A stretch of DNA of 64,000 nucleotides from Xylaria sp. FL1777 (taxonomy: Eukaryota; Ascomycota; Sordariomycetes; Xylariales; Xylariaceae). A program made the position numbers and the translations under genes. Every line of letters begins with the position of its first letter. Position 1 is the stretch's first letter. A model generated the notes under the pieces. The model saw nothing but the letters and a program-made list of their open reading frames with translations. It was not told the DNA's origin and ran no database searches. The DNA is taken from contig MU400561.1 of NCBI GenBank assembly GCA_022578965.1, forward strand, positions 1-64,000, in the 5' to 3' direction. Positions 24,349 to 35,285 of the stretch are shown in pieces.

Positions 24349-25046
24349 GAAAAGAATAGCATGCTGGGCGAATGTGACTGTGAGATAAGGCATTCAAGAC
24401 CAGTATTCGGGCTCACTCGACAATGCAGTTAGTAGGATACTGCCGTTAGATATGAACCGGGCCAATTAAGCATGACGAAGAAAGCCTGGACTAGAATAAT
24501 GTCATTCCATGCTACTTCAGATGCCAGAGGGCGTCCTTGGGTAAAGGTCAAGTTGTGTTGCCATATGATGTAGATTAATCGCTAAGGCGCTTTGTGAGCT
24601 CGGCATTGAATCTTCAATGAGACTGCCTAGAGGCGCTTACATGGAAGTCTATAGTTGAAGTTCATTATCATTACCGTCTTGTGAATGGTCAAACATAAAA
24701 CCGTGTACATACCGACCGTGGAAAGACCAGTTGCTTACAGAGACTCGCGATAACGATCAAGGCGTAGCTTAGAATCCGATCCAATTGAAAACTGGCTCAA
24801 GCCCATGACAAAGAAAACGAAGCTTTCTCTGCAACGCTTTTTGCAACACCAAACAACGCAGCTAATGCCAGTGCTAACTCCGCTTTGACGATAGCGATAT
24901 TGATTGTAACGCTTTGAGGAGAAGTCCGGCGTCTCTCGTGGCTAGATCACGGAACGCCGTCAATTGTTGCAGTGGAACCCAATCCGGCACGCCAAGTCTG
25001 GTGGACATATGTGGCTCAGTTATCCACCAACAGACAGATTCCACAC

Positions 25047-25118
25047 GGGCTTGTGGTTTAGTGGTATAATACTCCCTTAGCATGGGAGTGGTCCGGGGTT
25101 CGATTCCCCGCGAGTCCA
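25047..25118 (+). tRNA. tRNA-Ala(AGC)
   Basis: Seventy-two bases fold as a cloverleaf without intron. The acceptor stem is GGGCTTG with CGAGTCC, including G3:U70, the alanine identity pair. The anticodon stem is CTCCC/GGGAG with loop TTAGCAT (anticodon AGC). The T-arm is CGGGG-TTCGATT-CCCCG and the discriminator base is A. The internal B box GGTTCGATTCC is perfect. The first T run long enough to end Pol III transcription (seven T at 25152-25158) comes only after an adjacent tRNA-like fragment. Confidence 0.92.
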
Positions 25119-25121
25119 ACG

Positions 25122-25149
25122 CTCGGAGGTTCAATTCCTCCTGTACCTC
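25122..25149 (+). pseudogene. Orphan tRNA 3' half (T-arm plus acceptor strand)
   Basis: A few bases after the tRNA-Ala comes GGAGG-TTCAATT-CCTCC, a perfect five-pair T-arm with a seven-base loop, then TGTACCTCA, shaped like a 3' acceptor strand with discriminator. No matching 5' half lies between it and the tRNA-Ala, so it is a fragment of another tRNA. The T7 run at 25152-25158 lies just after it, so it is probably co-transcribed with the tRNA-Ala. Confidence 0.6.
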
Positions 25150-25151
25150 AA

Positions 25152-25158
25152 TTTTTTT
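25152..25158 (+). terminator. Pol III oligo-T terminator
   Basis: Seven consecutive T directly downstream of the tRNA-Ala and tRNA fragment. Confidence 0.65.
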
Positions 25159-25723
25159 CGTGTTTTTCTTTTTAGGTGCATGTTGTCTCCTGTAACCCAC
25201 TATTGTCTTGCCAAAATCAATGGGCAGTGCTGACTGATACAACTCTGATGAATTGCACTAAGGGGCGAGTGTTCGGACGGAAATTTGCACGTGAGGTCCA
25301 TCCAATTGCTGTTACATTACATTTTAGTATAGGGAGTTAAAATACCTTTAACTATTAACTTTCCTATCAGCGCAATGGAGGGAAATGACAACGTTGTTAC
25401 AGTGTTGCAGTTGGACTGAAAGAGAACACGCTCGAGGGCTCCGTATGGGCGGGAGCTTAGTATGAAGCAATGCATAGGAGGGAAGGGGGGGTAGATTGCA
25501 AGGAATAATGGATATCTCTGCCTCGAATTTGTGAGGATTACCGGAACTCTAAGCAACAGGAACTAAGCCGGCGCCGCAGCATCTATCTATGAAGAATGAT
25601 GTACTCCTCTGAACCTTCCCGGGGAAACGACGCGAATACCTTGTAAACACCATCAGAGGATGCCTTATTATAGCCCTGTACACGGTCCACCTCGTGCAAC
25701 CTGAACTAATCGACGTTGAATAT
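25159..25723. other. Spacer
   Basis: Nothing recognised. It probably contains the 3' UTR of the UBX-domain gene. Confidence 0.35.
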
Positions 25724-27423
25724 TTAGTCTTCGATGAACTCGATCATAACAGTGCCCTGTTTTAAGCCAGCTTCTTCGATAGTTTTGTCAAGCTCCTCGA
25801 TTAGATCCGCACCTGCAGGCATCGCCTTGAGCTCGAACATAACACCCTCTTTGCCTTGAAATGGCTCTGCCTTCAACCACTCGTAAATGCGACGGACTGT
25901 ATCTGCCACTGCGAAGCGGCGAATGACACGCCCCGTAGAATGTCTAAATTGTATCCTTGTCGTTGTTGCCGGATTGTTTTCCGGCTCTACGTGCGGGTAG
26001 ATTGATGTTATTTGGGAAAAGGCGAGCTCAGCTAGATTATCAGAGCCACCGGGTGGCCGTTCTGTCGGGTCACCTGTGAGGTCCACTACTTCACTTGTCG
26101 CCTTACCCTTTCCCTTGTCGGTGTCGTCGTTGGACCTTGTGAGCATGTCCGGATCTTGTACATTCGATCCCGATGAACCATCATGATTCTCTAGGCTGTT
26201 CTGTAAAGCTAAGCGAAGCATTTCGTCCTCTGTTAAGCGACCTACGTCAATTTGTTGGCGCTTAGGCTTTGATTGGACAACGGGATTCTTGCTGTTGGCA
26301 GCTAAGCTATAGCGATCGAGAAACTCGGTGAGATCACCGTAAAGTTCGCCTGCTGTGGGAAAGGGGTTTCCCGACCACACCTTGACCTGCTCCCCCGTCC
26401 TAGGGTCGATGATGGAGACGTGGGGAAAGTTGTCACCATTCTCGTCGGCTCCGTTCGGGAAGTACAGCTGGGTATATGATTGGGCTCTTAACTCGCGTTT
26501 ATCGTATTGCAAGAAAATGAAGTGCTCTTTGATCAGCGCCTTGAGGTTCGCATCCTTCCACACATCTCTGTTTAGGACTTGACATTGAAATATGTCTAGA
26601 TCCTGAAGATTAACCATGATCCACTTCTTTTCTTCTTTGCCTTCATCCCTCGCTTCATCCCATGTTGCGTCACTCATCAAGTCGTGGGGTGGTCGAAACA
26701 GATCGCGTAATAGCGCCGCTCGGGACGTGCCCTGATCGGGTCGCGTAGTGGGTAGTATTGGAGGTGCGGATGCGTCATCCCATATTGAGGGTGCTTGGTT
26801 GAAAGGATTGCCAGTGTTCCGGTCTATGATAAGGATTAGCATACGGTGGCGAAGGTTGCCGGAATGAACCTACTTTGCCGTTGTAGCCGAGCCTGTCGGG
26901 CTCTCAGCTGCTCTGTTCGATCTACTTCTATAGGTCCCCACGGCATGTCGGGACCGGCCAGTGTTTCCGTCGTTTGTGCTATAGGAGCTCGTACACCGTC
27001 ATCCGCGGCGCCTGAGCCCGACCCATAGAGTTCTTCTTGCAGTCGCCTAGCCATAGCCGCATCTTCCTCTTCCTGCGCATTCCTAGCTACGGCAGCGATA
27101 TCTTCGTCGTCGCCGTCATCATCTGCCATCGGGATATCGTCCTCGTCATCGTCGGAATCAATTTGTATAACTTCGCGAGAGTCCGCTGGACGTGTGCGAC
27201 CGCTGCTGCGAGCGCGAGATGAGGAGTCTCGGGGATGCGAAGAGGTAGTAGGCGCAGTAGGAGCAGAAGATGCAGCGCCAAAGCTCGACTGTAACTCCGG
27301 GTTGTCGTAAAACAACTGTATGGATTGGGCAGGGTCCCCGCCCGATATCTCAAGATAACCGCGTGCGACTTCTTGGGAGCTCACCCCCGTCACTATCATA
27401 AAGGTCTCGATGCTCTCGTCCAT
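25724..27423 (-). CDS. UBX5: UBA-UAS-UBX domain protein (Ubx5 / UBXN7 type)
   Basis: A Cdc48/p97 adaptor that brings ubiquitinated substrates and cullin ligases to the segregase, in nucleus and cytosol. Exons (minus strand) are 27423-26874 and 26823-25724, giving 549 aa. The 50-bp intron (GTAGGT donor, TGCTAAT branch site, CATAG acceptor) must be spliced: exon 1 otherwise stops after ATFATVC. The order is UBA-like at 1-45 (ETFMIVTGVSSQEVARGYLE), an acidic stretch with IDSDDDEDDIPMADDD, then a UAS thioredoxin-like domain (about 190-330) with WIMVNLQDLDIFQCQVLNRD. A UIM-like TEDEMLRLALQNSLEN follows, then a C-terminal UBX (about 465-549) with TRIQFRHSTGRVIRRF. I moved the start to Met at 27423, where the UBA begins; an upstream in-frame ATG at 27519 adds 32 non-conserved residues. 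Confidence 0.87.
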
Positions 27424-29593
27424 GGTGATCACAGTCGAGGGCGTGGCGTAGTGCACAGGGCAGGTGATTGCAGTTGATCGCTTGTTCGCTCGTTCGCTCG
27501 TTCGCTCGTCACTCGTCACTCGTAGAGGCAGGCGGGGGCGAAGGTGCGTTCACGGCAAGTCTGCAGCCACCGGGATGGAGAACGGGAGGCGAAGCTACAC
27601 CGCCAAGTTGGGCAAGGTGTGTTGTTGTCACTGAGGCTTATGCTTTCCGACAGCGCTGGGTGACGAAATGCGAGACGGGATATAGCTTTGGGCTTATACT
27701 AGGCACTCTCCGTCTACGATAGCCAGACGAGTGGGTGGGTTTGTCTGCCCAGACTACCTTGCAAGCTTGTGGTGGGGACGGATGGAAGGGAGCTCACAGT
27801 ACTGGTACCAGCTACCACTAACATGTCAGGTAATGATGTCGTGAGGACGGAGGAGGGGTAGAATGTGATATGCATCAATAAGGTCGTATACGTGTACAGA
27901 TAGGAGACTGCTTCAGCTTGGATGGAAGCGTTGAAGTTGTCCAGGGACGCCTACCTCCATCTAGACTGTTTGGGTTTGGGACGTTCGCGTATCTACAATG
28001 TACAAAGTAGAGAGGACCTTGGAAGCATTGAGTGCTTGGAGGGGTTGCTACGTAGAACGTAATAGCAGATACAAGGTAGGAGGTAGGTAGCACTGTGTTG
28101 ACGCAATCAAGCGTCTGAATGGTACCTAGCGCGACATGGGCACTATCGTTGCTCACATGCGTTTCAGTGGTACTACGTACAGTGGTTCGAGATACATATC
28201 AGGTAAGTACTATCAAACTACTATATTAACCTAATGATACTGTAATTTAGGTATTGTGGCAAAAAGCAGCATCTTCTGGAAACTCACAGAAGTAATGTAC
28301 AAACCTAAGCGTAGAGACATCATATTAATAGAATTTTAAATGACTTTTGTGTTTACTAAAGGCCATAGCCCTTCCTTGCAATAACAAGTACTTTACTAGT
28401 GTATTTCTGTTGGGCCATGTACCTACCAGTGAAATATGCCTAGCACTGTGGCTGTACTGTGAGGAGTGGTATAGGTACCTACATGGGCATTGTCCCTAGT
28501 AGGTGGTATCAAATCTTGAGTGTGATACGGTCCAATAACTCTATTTGGGTAACCGGCAGCTGGCTTTATAACTCGGCTACTAATGTAGGCTTATTGTAAT
28601 CTATCTTAGTTCGAAGTTGTCAACAAGCGTGAATCCCTTATTTCAACGGTCCGGGCTCCTTGCCGGCCACGTTGCGTAGCTTTCTAATCTCACAGGAGTG
28701 CTAGGGAGAATATGAGGTCCGTATTGTTTTTTAATGTATCACACTTTAGCGGTCGTGAATGTGCTGTTTGATGAGGAGTTCTTTTGACACGTCAGTAATA
28801 TTTTGTAAGGTATCAAGAAGAATCGGGTTAAAAAACCTTGATCCTAACGTGTCATTATAATGGTCGTCAAAAACTTCAATATTACTAATGTTGAGGCGCA
28901 TATCTAGATTAAACGTATCAAAACATTCTTAGTAGCAAGCTATATATAGCATTCCTCATTATTAATGAATAAAATTGAGCTATTTCTAAACATGCGGACA
29001 ACATCTTTCTTTACAATAAGCGACCATTACCATATAACCTAGCAGTTTACGTAGCGAAATTGTTCCCACGGCACCCGCTGTTAGGAGCTGTAGACTTTCT
29101 CTGAAAATTGGCCTCACGATAGGAATCTACTGCATCTATGATAATATACGCAGACGTTTATGGGCGGGGTCTAGCCCGAATTTTGCAGTCGACTTGATTA
29201 AACATAAGTAGTATAGATACCAGGACATTGGGTTATACACAACACATCCTTTTTTTGTGCTGTATCTCTAATAGAAAACCCAGAGGGACCTTAGAAGGTC
29301 ATATCGAGAAAATTTATATGTTCGTAAGGTCGATGGGAAATATAGATTTATTGGGAGAAATATATGTAGTAGGAAAAGTAATATCATCGCATACCATGTA
29401 CTCTGATGCAAATCTGAAGCTTGAGACTCGGTAGTTTCTTGAATGAGTAATTAAATATAGGTACTTCATTCGCAAGCAGCATTAAGGGGTATCTTAGGCA
29501 GCTAAGGCGTGACGTCTACAATATATTTTAGGAGCTTAATGTCTTGAGTAAAGAAAAAGTAAGAGACAGAGAGAAATGGTAATAAAAAGAGAT
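27424..29593. other. Gene-poor spacer
   Basis: No supportable coding region. Just upstream of the UBX start, four near-tandem copies of GTTCGCTC lie around 27,483-27,508. The remainder is increasingly AT-rich toward 29 kb. Confidence 0.4.
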
Positions 29594-29678
29594 CACCGAA
29601 TAGGAGACTCGAACTCCTGGCTCAGGAAATCATTTTTGGAATGAGAATCCTGAATGTTAACCCCTACACCAATTCGGT
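29594..29678 (-). tRNA. tRNA-Glu(CTC) with 13-bp intron
   Basis: On the minus strand the acceptor stem ACCGAAT pairs with ATTCGGT over seven base pairs, discriminator G. The D-stem is GTGT/ACAT and the anticodon stem CAGGA/TCCTG. The loop reads TTCTCA, then a 13-base insertion (TTCCAAAAATGAT), then T, so the intron sits after position 37 as in canonical nuclear tRNA introns. The anticodon is CTC. The T-arm is AGGAG-TTCGAGT-CTCCT with a good B box. The mature tRNA would be 72 nt. Confidence 0.88.
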
Positions 29679-30773
29679 TGGCAGGAGGACTCGAAAAACG
29701 AGATTAAATATGGGAGAGAGGATTCCGGGTAGGTACGTAGGTTAAGCAGAGGTGCCTGAGGTTGCTGGTATCGAAGGAAGGTGGTGTGGCTTCACCTTCC
29801 GAATGCCTGCATATACGTGTCTAGTTGGCAACTGTGGTCCTATTAAGCAGAAGTACCTACTATATGAAATCAAAATCGCAGCAGGCACCAAGTGAGTAAT
29901 ATACACCGGAAAGATTGCTCGAAGACGTAATATTGAACACTCGGTACGAAGGGCTCTACTGATTCATTATAACGGTGTAACGGTTCTACAGTTTCTGCTG
30001 CTTTTAACTGCCACCCCTTTTTATAGATGCCAGGCCTTTGTTCTACTATAGGCGTAGATATCCTGTCAAGACTGTATGAAAAATAAGATCTTCGAAAACT
30101 GAAACCCGCCAGTGAGAAGAAAGGAAGAAAAAGTAGCAGCACAGAAGATTTATAGGCCATCTAATGAATGATAATGCAACTTATCTCTTCCGCCTACCCG
30201 ACTCACCATTAATCACAGACACGCAAAGTAGCCGCCTGAACGGAACTACTGGCGCCGCCACGCCTTTTAACCTCCCTCGCGCTAGCTGGATGCCCTCGGT
30301 CACCGGCTCATGATGCAAGAGACTCAGAAGACTAAGCGGTACACAATCAAGTGTAGTCTCAGAGTCCATTTAATATGGCTCTTTGGTGTATCGTATAGTT
30401 ATATGATACTAAGTTATATTTCAGCACAAATATTTGACTCATTGTTGGTTTACTATTTATAATTTGACGTTAACTTTGTTGTTTACAGTTCATGAGATGA
30501 GATGAGATGAGATTTCGTGACGCATCCCGCAGCAGTACAATCGACACCGGCTCTTCAATATCATTAGAGCCTTCGTGATTATCGGACAATCGTCACGAGC
30601 GACTATGTGCCAATCTAAGATCGAAGCTGCATTAGGTGCGTTCCATCATCGCTCATCTAGCTCTGATTGAGCTGTCGGCAAGAGGTTTAATTATGTGATG
30701 GGGTGACTAGGGAGAGATATAGGCCGACATTGAGTCAGGGAAGGGCCTTGTCAACATCGTTTGAAGAGAGTGA
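29679..30773. other. Spacer with a short GAGAT microsatellite
   Basis: No gene seen. A short (GAGAT)n tract lies near 30,495-30,512. The right end is the presumed 3' UTR of the next regulator. Confidence 0.35.
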
Positions 30774-33305
30774 CTACGGAAGGTTTAGGTTGCCTGCTAT
30801 CATTGGCTGAAACCATTCGTCTTGTAGCTCCTCGGGAAGAATATCCAAAAAGGAGTCAAATTCGCTGATGTCATACAGAGACGGGTCATTGAGTGGGAGA
30901 TCTGATGGAGTTGTTGTTGCTTCAACCATAGGGTTTAGGTTTGTTTGTTGGGGCCCAGGATTCATACGCATTGCATTAATAGGCGGTACCCGGTTCGCGA
31001 GTGTTCCATATGACATTGGCTGTCCCGGCATCGCCCACTCGCTGGCCCCCGGTCTCTGATGATGTGGTTGTTGTTGTTGCCGCTGCTCTGCCTGTTGAGC
31101 ATCCCGCACACGCTGAGCCCGAGCAATGAGTTGGCCGATAGGTTTGAGAAAATCATCTCCCCGTTCCGCGCTGTCTCGAAATTTGACTTGCAGCCACTTT
31201 TCGTAAACTGTTGTCGCGAACTCCCAAGCTGCATCACACTGTGGGGACGGGGGGCGAATACAAATCTCCGACAAAGCGAGAGCTAATGTATGCCATTGGA
31301 CGTAAGTTTGTAGGTGCCACACCCATTGGCCAAGACGTGAGTCGTTCATTATGTCGTTTGTCCTTTTAAGTATGTCGATTGCGTTGGCAAAAATATGGTC
31401 CCGCAAGGTTGTGTTATCCAGTTCAACCTCAGAACCACTATGGCTGGAGCCTTCGGGACTCCTATCAGCATTTGCAGTACGAGAGGCGTCAGCTTCGCCT
31501 TTCTGTTTTCGGATCCTCAGCTCGGAATAGTACATAATTGCGCGGACTCGCCCTGCCGCTATGTAGGATATCTGTCGAGCGAGATAAAGCAACGGCTGAG
31601 CTGGGTCGCAGCGTTCTACATACTTCTCGACCCATTTGTCATGCTCATCCATAAGTTTAACACGGGTTTGAAATGAGGAACGGCTCGCTCTAGACATGGG
31701 GTCAGTCCAATGTTATCCAGGCGCGGTAAATATATTGATGGAGATTGGATTTGCTGAAAAAGTCGAGTAGGATAGTCTATCCTTAGAGAGCGGGGGACTC
31801 GGGAATAAATGCAAGAGTAAGAGTAAGAGTAAGAGTTGAAGCTATTCACCGTTTCATTTTATAGCTGATTTGCAGTGCATGGCATCGAACATGAACAAGG
31901 GTCATATCGGTAGCACTGTCGCTTTCAGGCGGAAACTCAGCCATATCACTTGAAAGATCGGAATCGTTTACATTGAGAGGCCAGCGAGTATCGAATGCGG
32001 TTTCGTCAAGAACAATAGGTTCGTAACCATGATATTCAGTAGACCGATGGTCAATCAAACAGACCTGATGCCATATGCGTCGACGCATCTCAGTTTCAAA
32101 AGGTGAAAGGTTGAATGCCGTTCCATCTCGGTGTAAGCCCATTGAGCGTGCTACATGGGATACAAGGGCAATGAGTGACCATACTGTACGTGTGCCATCA
32201 TCAGACCGCAACACCGAGATATAGAGTATCGCTGCTTGTAGAAGAACTGTGCTATGCGCATTCAATAAGTTAGCACGCGCCAGTGCTTGCTCAGTTGCAA
32301 ACCTATATCGATCGACTACAACGGATCGTGGTGCTCCCACAATGTTGGCGCACTGGATCGGGTCTATGCTGATAACGGCGGAGTAATAGATGGCAAATAG
32401 CAGTGCTTCTGTGTCTTTATCGAGGGAGTCCGTTGTGGCAGCCGCACCCCAGAATAAACGTATTAAGCTGGTCGTATGAAATATGCGCACCAGTGGTAAA
32501 ACATTGTCACTGAATAGCTGGAAGAGCTTCATTGATAGCTCGGTAGAAGGATGCATGTCTCGCAGAGAGTGAGCAAGGGATCGATACCCTAGAATGGCAG
32601 CATTCGTGCCCAAGGATCCTTGAGTCGGATTATCTTCATCGTAGAACGGAGGACTATCATCGAGCTGGGCAGGATCGTCGTCCTTAGAGTGGAAACCAAG
32701 AAACATTCCACGCAGTTGCTCGATCTCTATGACATCAGCACGAAAGCTCGGTTGAGAACAGTAAGGTCTGGAAAGCTAACCTCCTCGGTCAAGTCTGCCC
32801 ACATTACGTTACTAACATAACGACTTTGGGACTCGTCAACAATTAGACGGCCTAGTTCCAGGGCCGTTTGGGCATCTTCACCCGCATCGTCAACCAGACT
32901 CCTGTTCTCCCGGACCTGAGGCCCCATTGATAGCGCATGATCCGATATAGACCCCGAAGTTACATGAGAGTTAGCTTCGCGGCCTTTCGCCTGTTGCTGT
33001 AGGCGCCTGATAGTTGTTTCCAGCTGAGCAAGTCGATCCAGCACTCTGGTGTCCACGGCTTGACGTGGCCGTTTAGCTGCCCTGCCGGCACCAGGCGGAT
33101 GGACGCAGTTGGACCCGGTCCGAACGCAGTTAGAGCAGGGTTGCCGCCGGTCGCATTTGACTTTGCGCTGCCTACACAACACACAGCTCCGAAGATGTGT
33201 GGGCTGTGCTGACTGTGATGGATGCGCAGCCTGAGACATGATCCTGGTAGCAGCCTCATCTACCCGCGCCTCCGCTGCTGCATTATCTTCAGGCGTGCGG
33301 GCCAT
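30774..33305 (-). CDS. Zn2Cys6 transcription factor with fungal MHR domain
   Basis: Exons (minus strand) are 33305-32781, 32724-31850 and 31689-30774, giving 771 aa. The zinc cluster uses Cys41, 44, 51, 57, 60 and 67 (CVLCRQRKVKC, then SNC and SNC), followed by a dimerisation coiled coil with LDRLAQLETTIRRLQQQ. The fungal-specific regulatory domain spans roughly 230-560, with GLHRDGTAFNLSPFETEMRRR, the usual signature. The C-terminus is Gln-rich and ends with an acidic SEFDSFLDILPEE patch, a plausible activation segment. Intron 1 (56 bp) uses GTTAGC and an AGAG acceptor that keeps frame. Intron 2 (160 bp) uses GTGAAT and a TCTAG acceptor, and is chosen because an in-frame TAA just upstream excludes earlier acceptors; this junction is the weakest part. 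Targets are unknown. Confidence 0.83.
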
Positions 33306-34344
33306 GTTAGATTTGAAAACCCGTGAATAACGCCCCTACCGACTATCGACATGATCTCATACAAGTTGGTATTTTACTGCGAGTCGGGACATCGTGTCAT
33401 ATATCTGATCATGCGTGAAACCTGGAAGAACTGCACCGCACCAACCAATGCTGCTTGATATTAACAGGCTTCACTATAGGCATATGCTTACCTACATACC
33501 TAGTCTAGGTACTAGGTATTTCCAATGACATTACCTAAGTAGGGGTGGAGCTTGGCACAGATACATCTACTATGCTAAACAATATAGAGATTGACTCTAT
33601 CTACAAACCTAGGTAATGTACAAATAGAAAGGGTGATATTTTTAGAAAAACCAATATTGTTGTCCCGCAATCTTCAATCTCTTTGACTACCTACCTAAAT
33701 TCGAGGGCAAATTTACCTATATTAGGTATGTGCCTACACAAGATTCCTGTGCAAGGACATATGTAGGTATATTTGAATGCTAGTGTTCCTTGGAGATTAC
33801 CTATGACGTACCTCATTCTTAAGGCCTGTTTATTCACGATGTCAAACCTCTCTAAGATTAAGATATTTACTGCTACTTTTTAGGTTACTATGTAACTTAT
33901 TACTTGACTTGATTTATTAACTTACATATGAACTAAAGGTACGTGGATAGTTAAGACGTATTTACGTGTACACTCAATAGTATTCAACGGTAACATGTCA
34001 ATACCGGTATTTAACTAGCCTAGAAAACTCTACTGGAAACTTTACAAGGTACTTCTATCCGCGCCTTAACTCAAACATATGTGAACCACCCACTTGGTAG
34101 ATAGACGTGTTATGCAGGGCAGTCATGCCGGCTGTTATACTTTGAGTAACGGGAAAGAGTGAATTGAATGGTGGGTTCTGTTCTATGGCTGGACTTGCCA
34201 TAGTAATATTTACAATCCATTTGAGCCAATCAAATCTTGCTACCCAGGTAGCACCACGCTTCCCATATCACAACCTATTGCGCTGCATCATCGTGGCACA
34301 AGGCGAGACCTAGTCTAGAAGCAGCAGCCCTCATAAATCACATC
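33306..34344. other. Divergent promoter region rich in TAGGTA/TACCTA motifs
   Basis: Between the start codons of the Zn2Cys6 gene and the HIT gene. Many copies of CCTAGGTA, TACCTA and variants occur at about 33,480-33,830. No coding region seen. Confidence 0.4.
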
Positions 34345-35144
34345 ATGATAATAAGAACAAGACCGGCAATACCTCTGATTCCAAGACTCGCATACAAACC
34401 AACGCGGCAGTCCTATTTCTGGCGCGGCATAATGAGTACCAGTACCAGTGCCAGCAACAGCAACAGCAGCAGCAGTGTTGCCCAGCGGCCCGAGGGTCCG
34501 ATTCACTTCGGGCCATTCGAAGTCACAACACAGGTACGCTCAGAAGCATTCGCCGCATTCTCGTTCATCAATACACCGGACGCTCACACAAATGACATCA
34601 GGTGTTTCTGACGACCCCGTTCTCCTTCGCGCTGGTGAACCTGAAGCCACTGCTCCCGGGCCACGTCCTCGTGTGTCCGCGAGCGCTTCACAAGCGGCTG
34701 ACCGACCTGTCGGCGAAGGAGCTGACGGATCTCTTCGGCGCCGTGCAGCGGGTGCAGCGGATGCTGGCGCGGCATTACTTCCCCGGGTCCCAGGACTCGG
34801 GGCAGACATCAGTAGCGCCCGACGCAGGTTCCTTCAACATCGCGATTCAAGACGGCGCCGAAGCCGGACAGACCGTCCCGCACATGCATGTCCATGTGAT
34901 TCCGCGGATCCGGGGCTCGACGGCCAAGGACTCGCACACGGAAGGCGACGCCATCTACGAGCTCATGGCGGCCGAGGCTGGGAACGTCGGCGGTGCGCTC
35001 TGGGACAGGGTTGTGAAGAGCCGGCCGCTGCCCGGCGGCGCATTTCCGAGGGTGGAGGATCCGGATCGTGTGGCGCGGTCTATGAGTGATATGGAGGCCG
35101 AGGCAGACGCGTATAGAAAAGTGTTGGCAAGTATGGGAGATTGA
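34345..35144 (+). CDS. HNT2: FHIT-type HIT hydrolase (dinucleoside triphosphate hydrolase)
   Basis: Cleaves Ap3A-like dinucleoside polyphosphates. Exons are 34345-34533 and 34602-35144 (68-bp intron, phase 0), giving 243 aa. The Fhit core starts at FGPFEV and contains LVNLKPLLPGHVLVCP, then FNIAIQDGAEAGQT and the histidine triad HMHVHVIPR. Two in-frame starts exist. ATG 34345 gives a 29-residue Arg-rich, acid-free leader that could target mitochondria; ATG 34432 gives a Ser-rich cytosolic form. I report the longer one. The insertion GSQDSGQTSVAPDAG before the FNIAIQ strand is typical of filamentous-fungal Fhit compared with human. The gene converges with CTF18; the stop codons are only about 140 bp apart. 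Confidence 0.87.
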
Positions 35145-35285
35145 GACGGAGTAAGCACAGCGAGCGAAAGCTCTGGCATTAAGGGTTCTACCCTAGAGGG
35201 CTTAGAGGTAAAGGATTATAAAAAGCATCATTAAAACGCCGCTATCATGCACGCTTTCAAGCAAACATCCCACGTTACGCTATGT

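Larger units (their letters stand above)
23865..25046. other. Spacer containing an assembly scar
   Basis: No gene seen. It holds the poly-G/N/poly-C stretch described separately; because of that gap the true distance and linkage between the left and right parts of the window are uncertain here. Confidence 0.5.
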
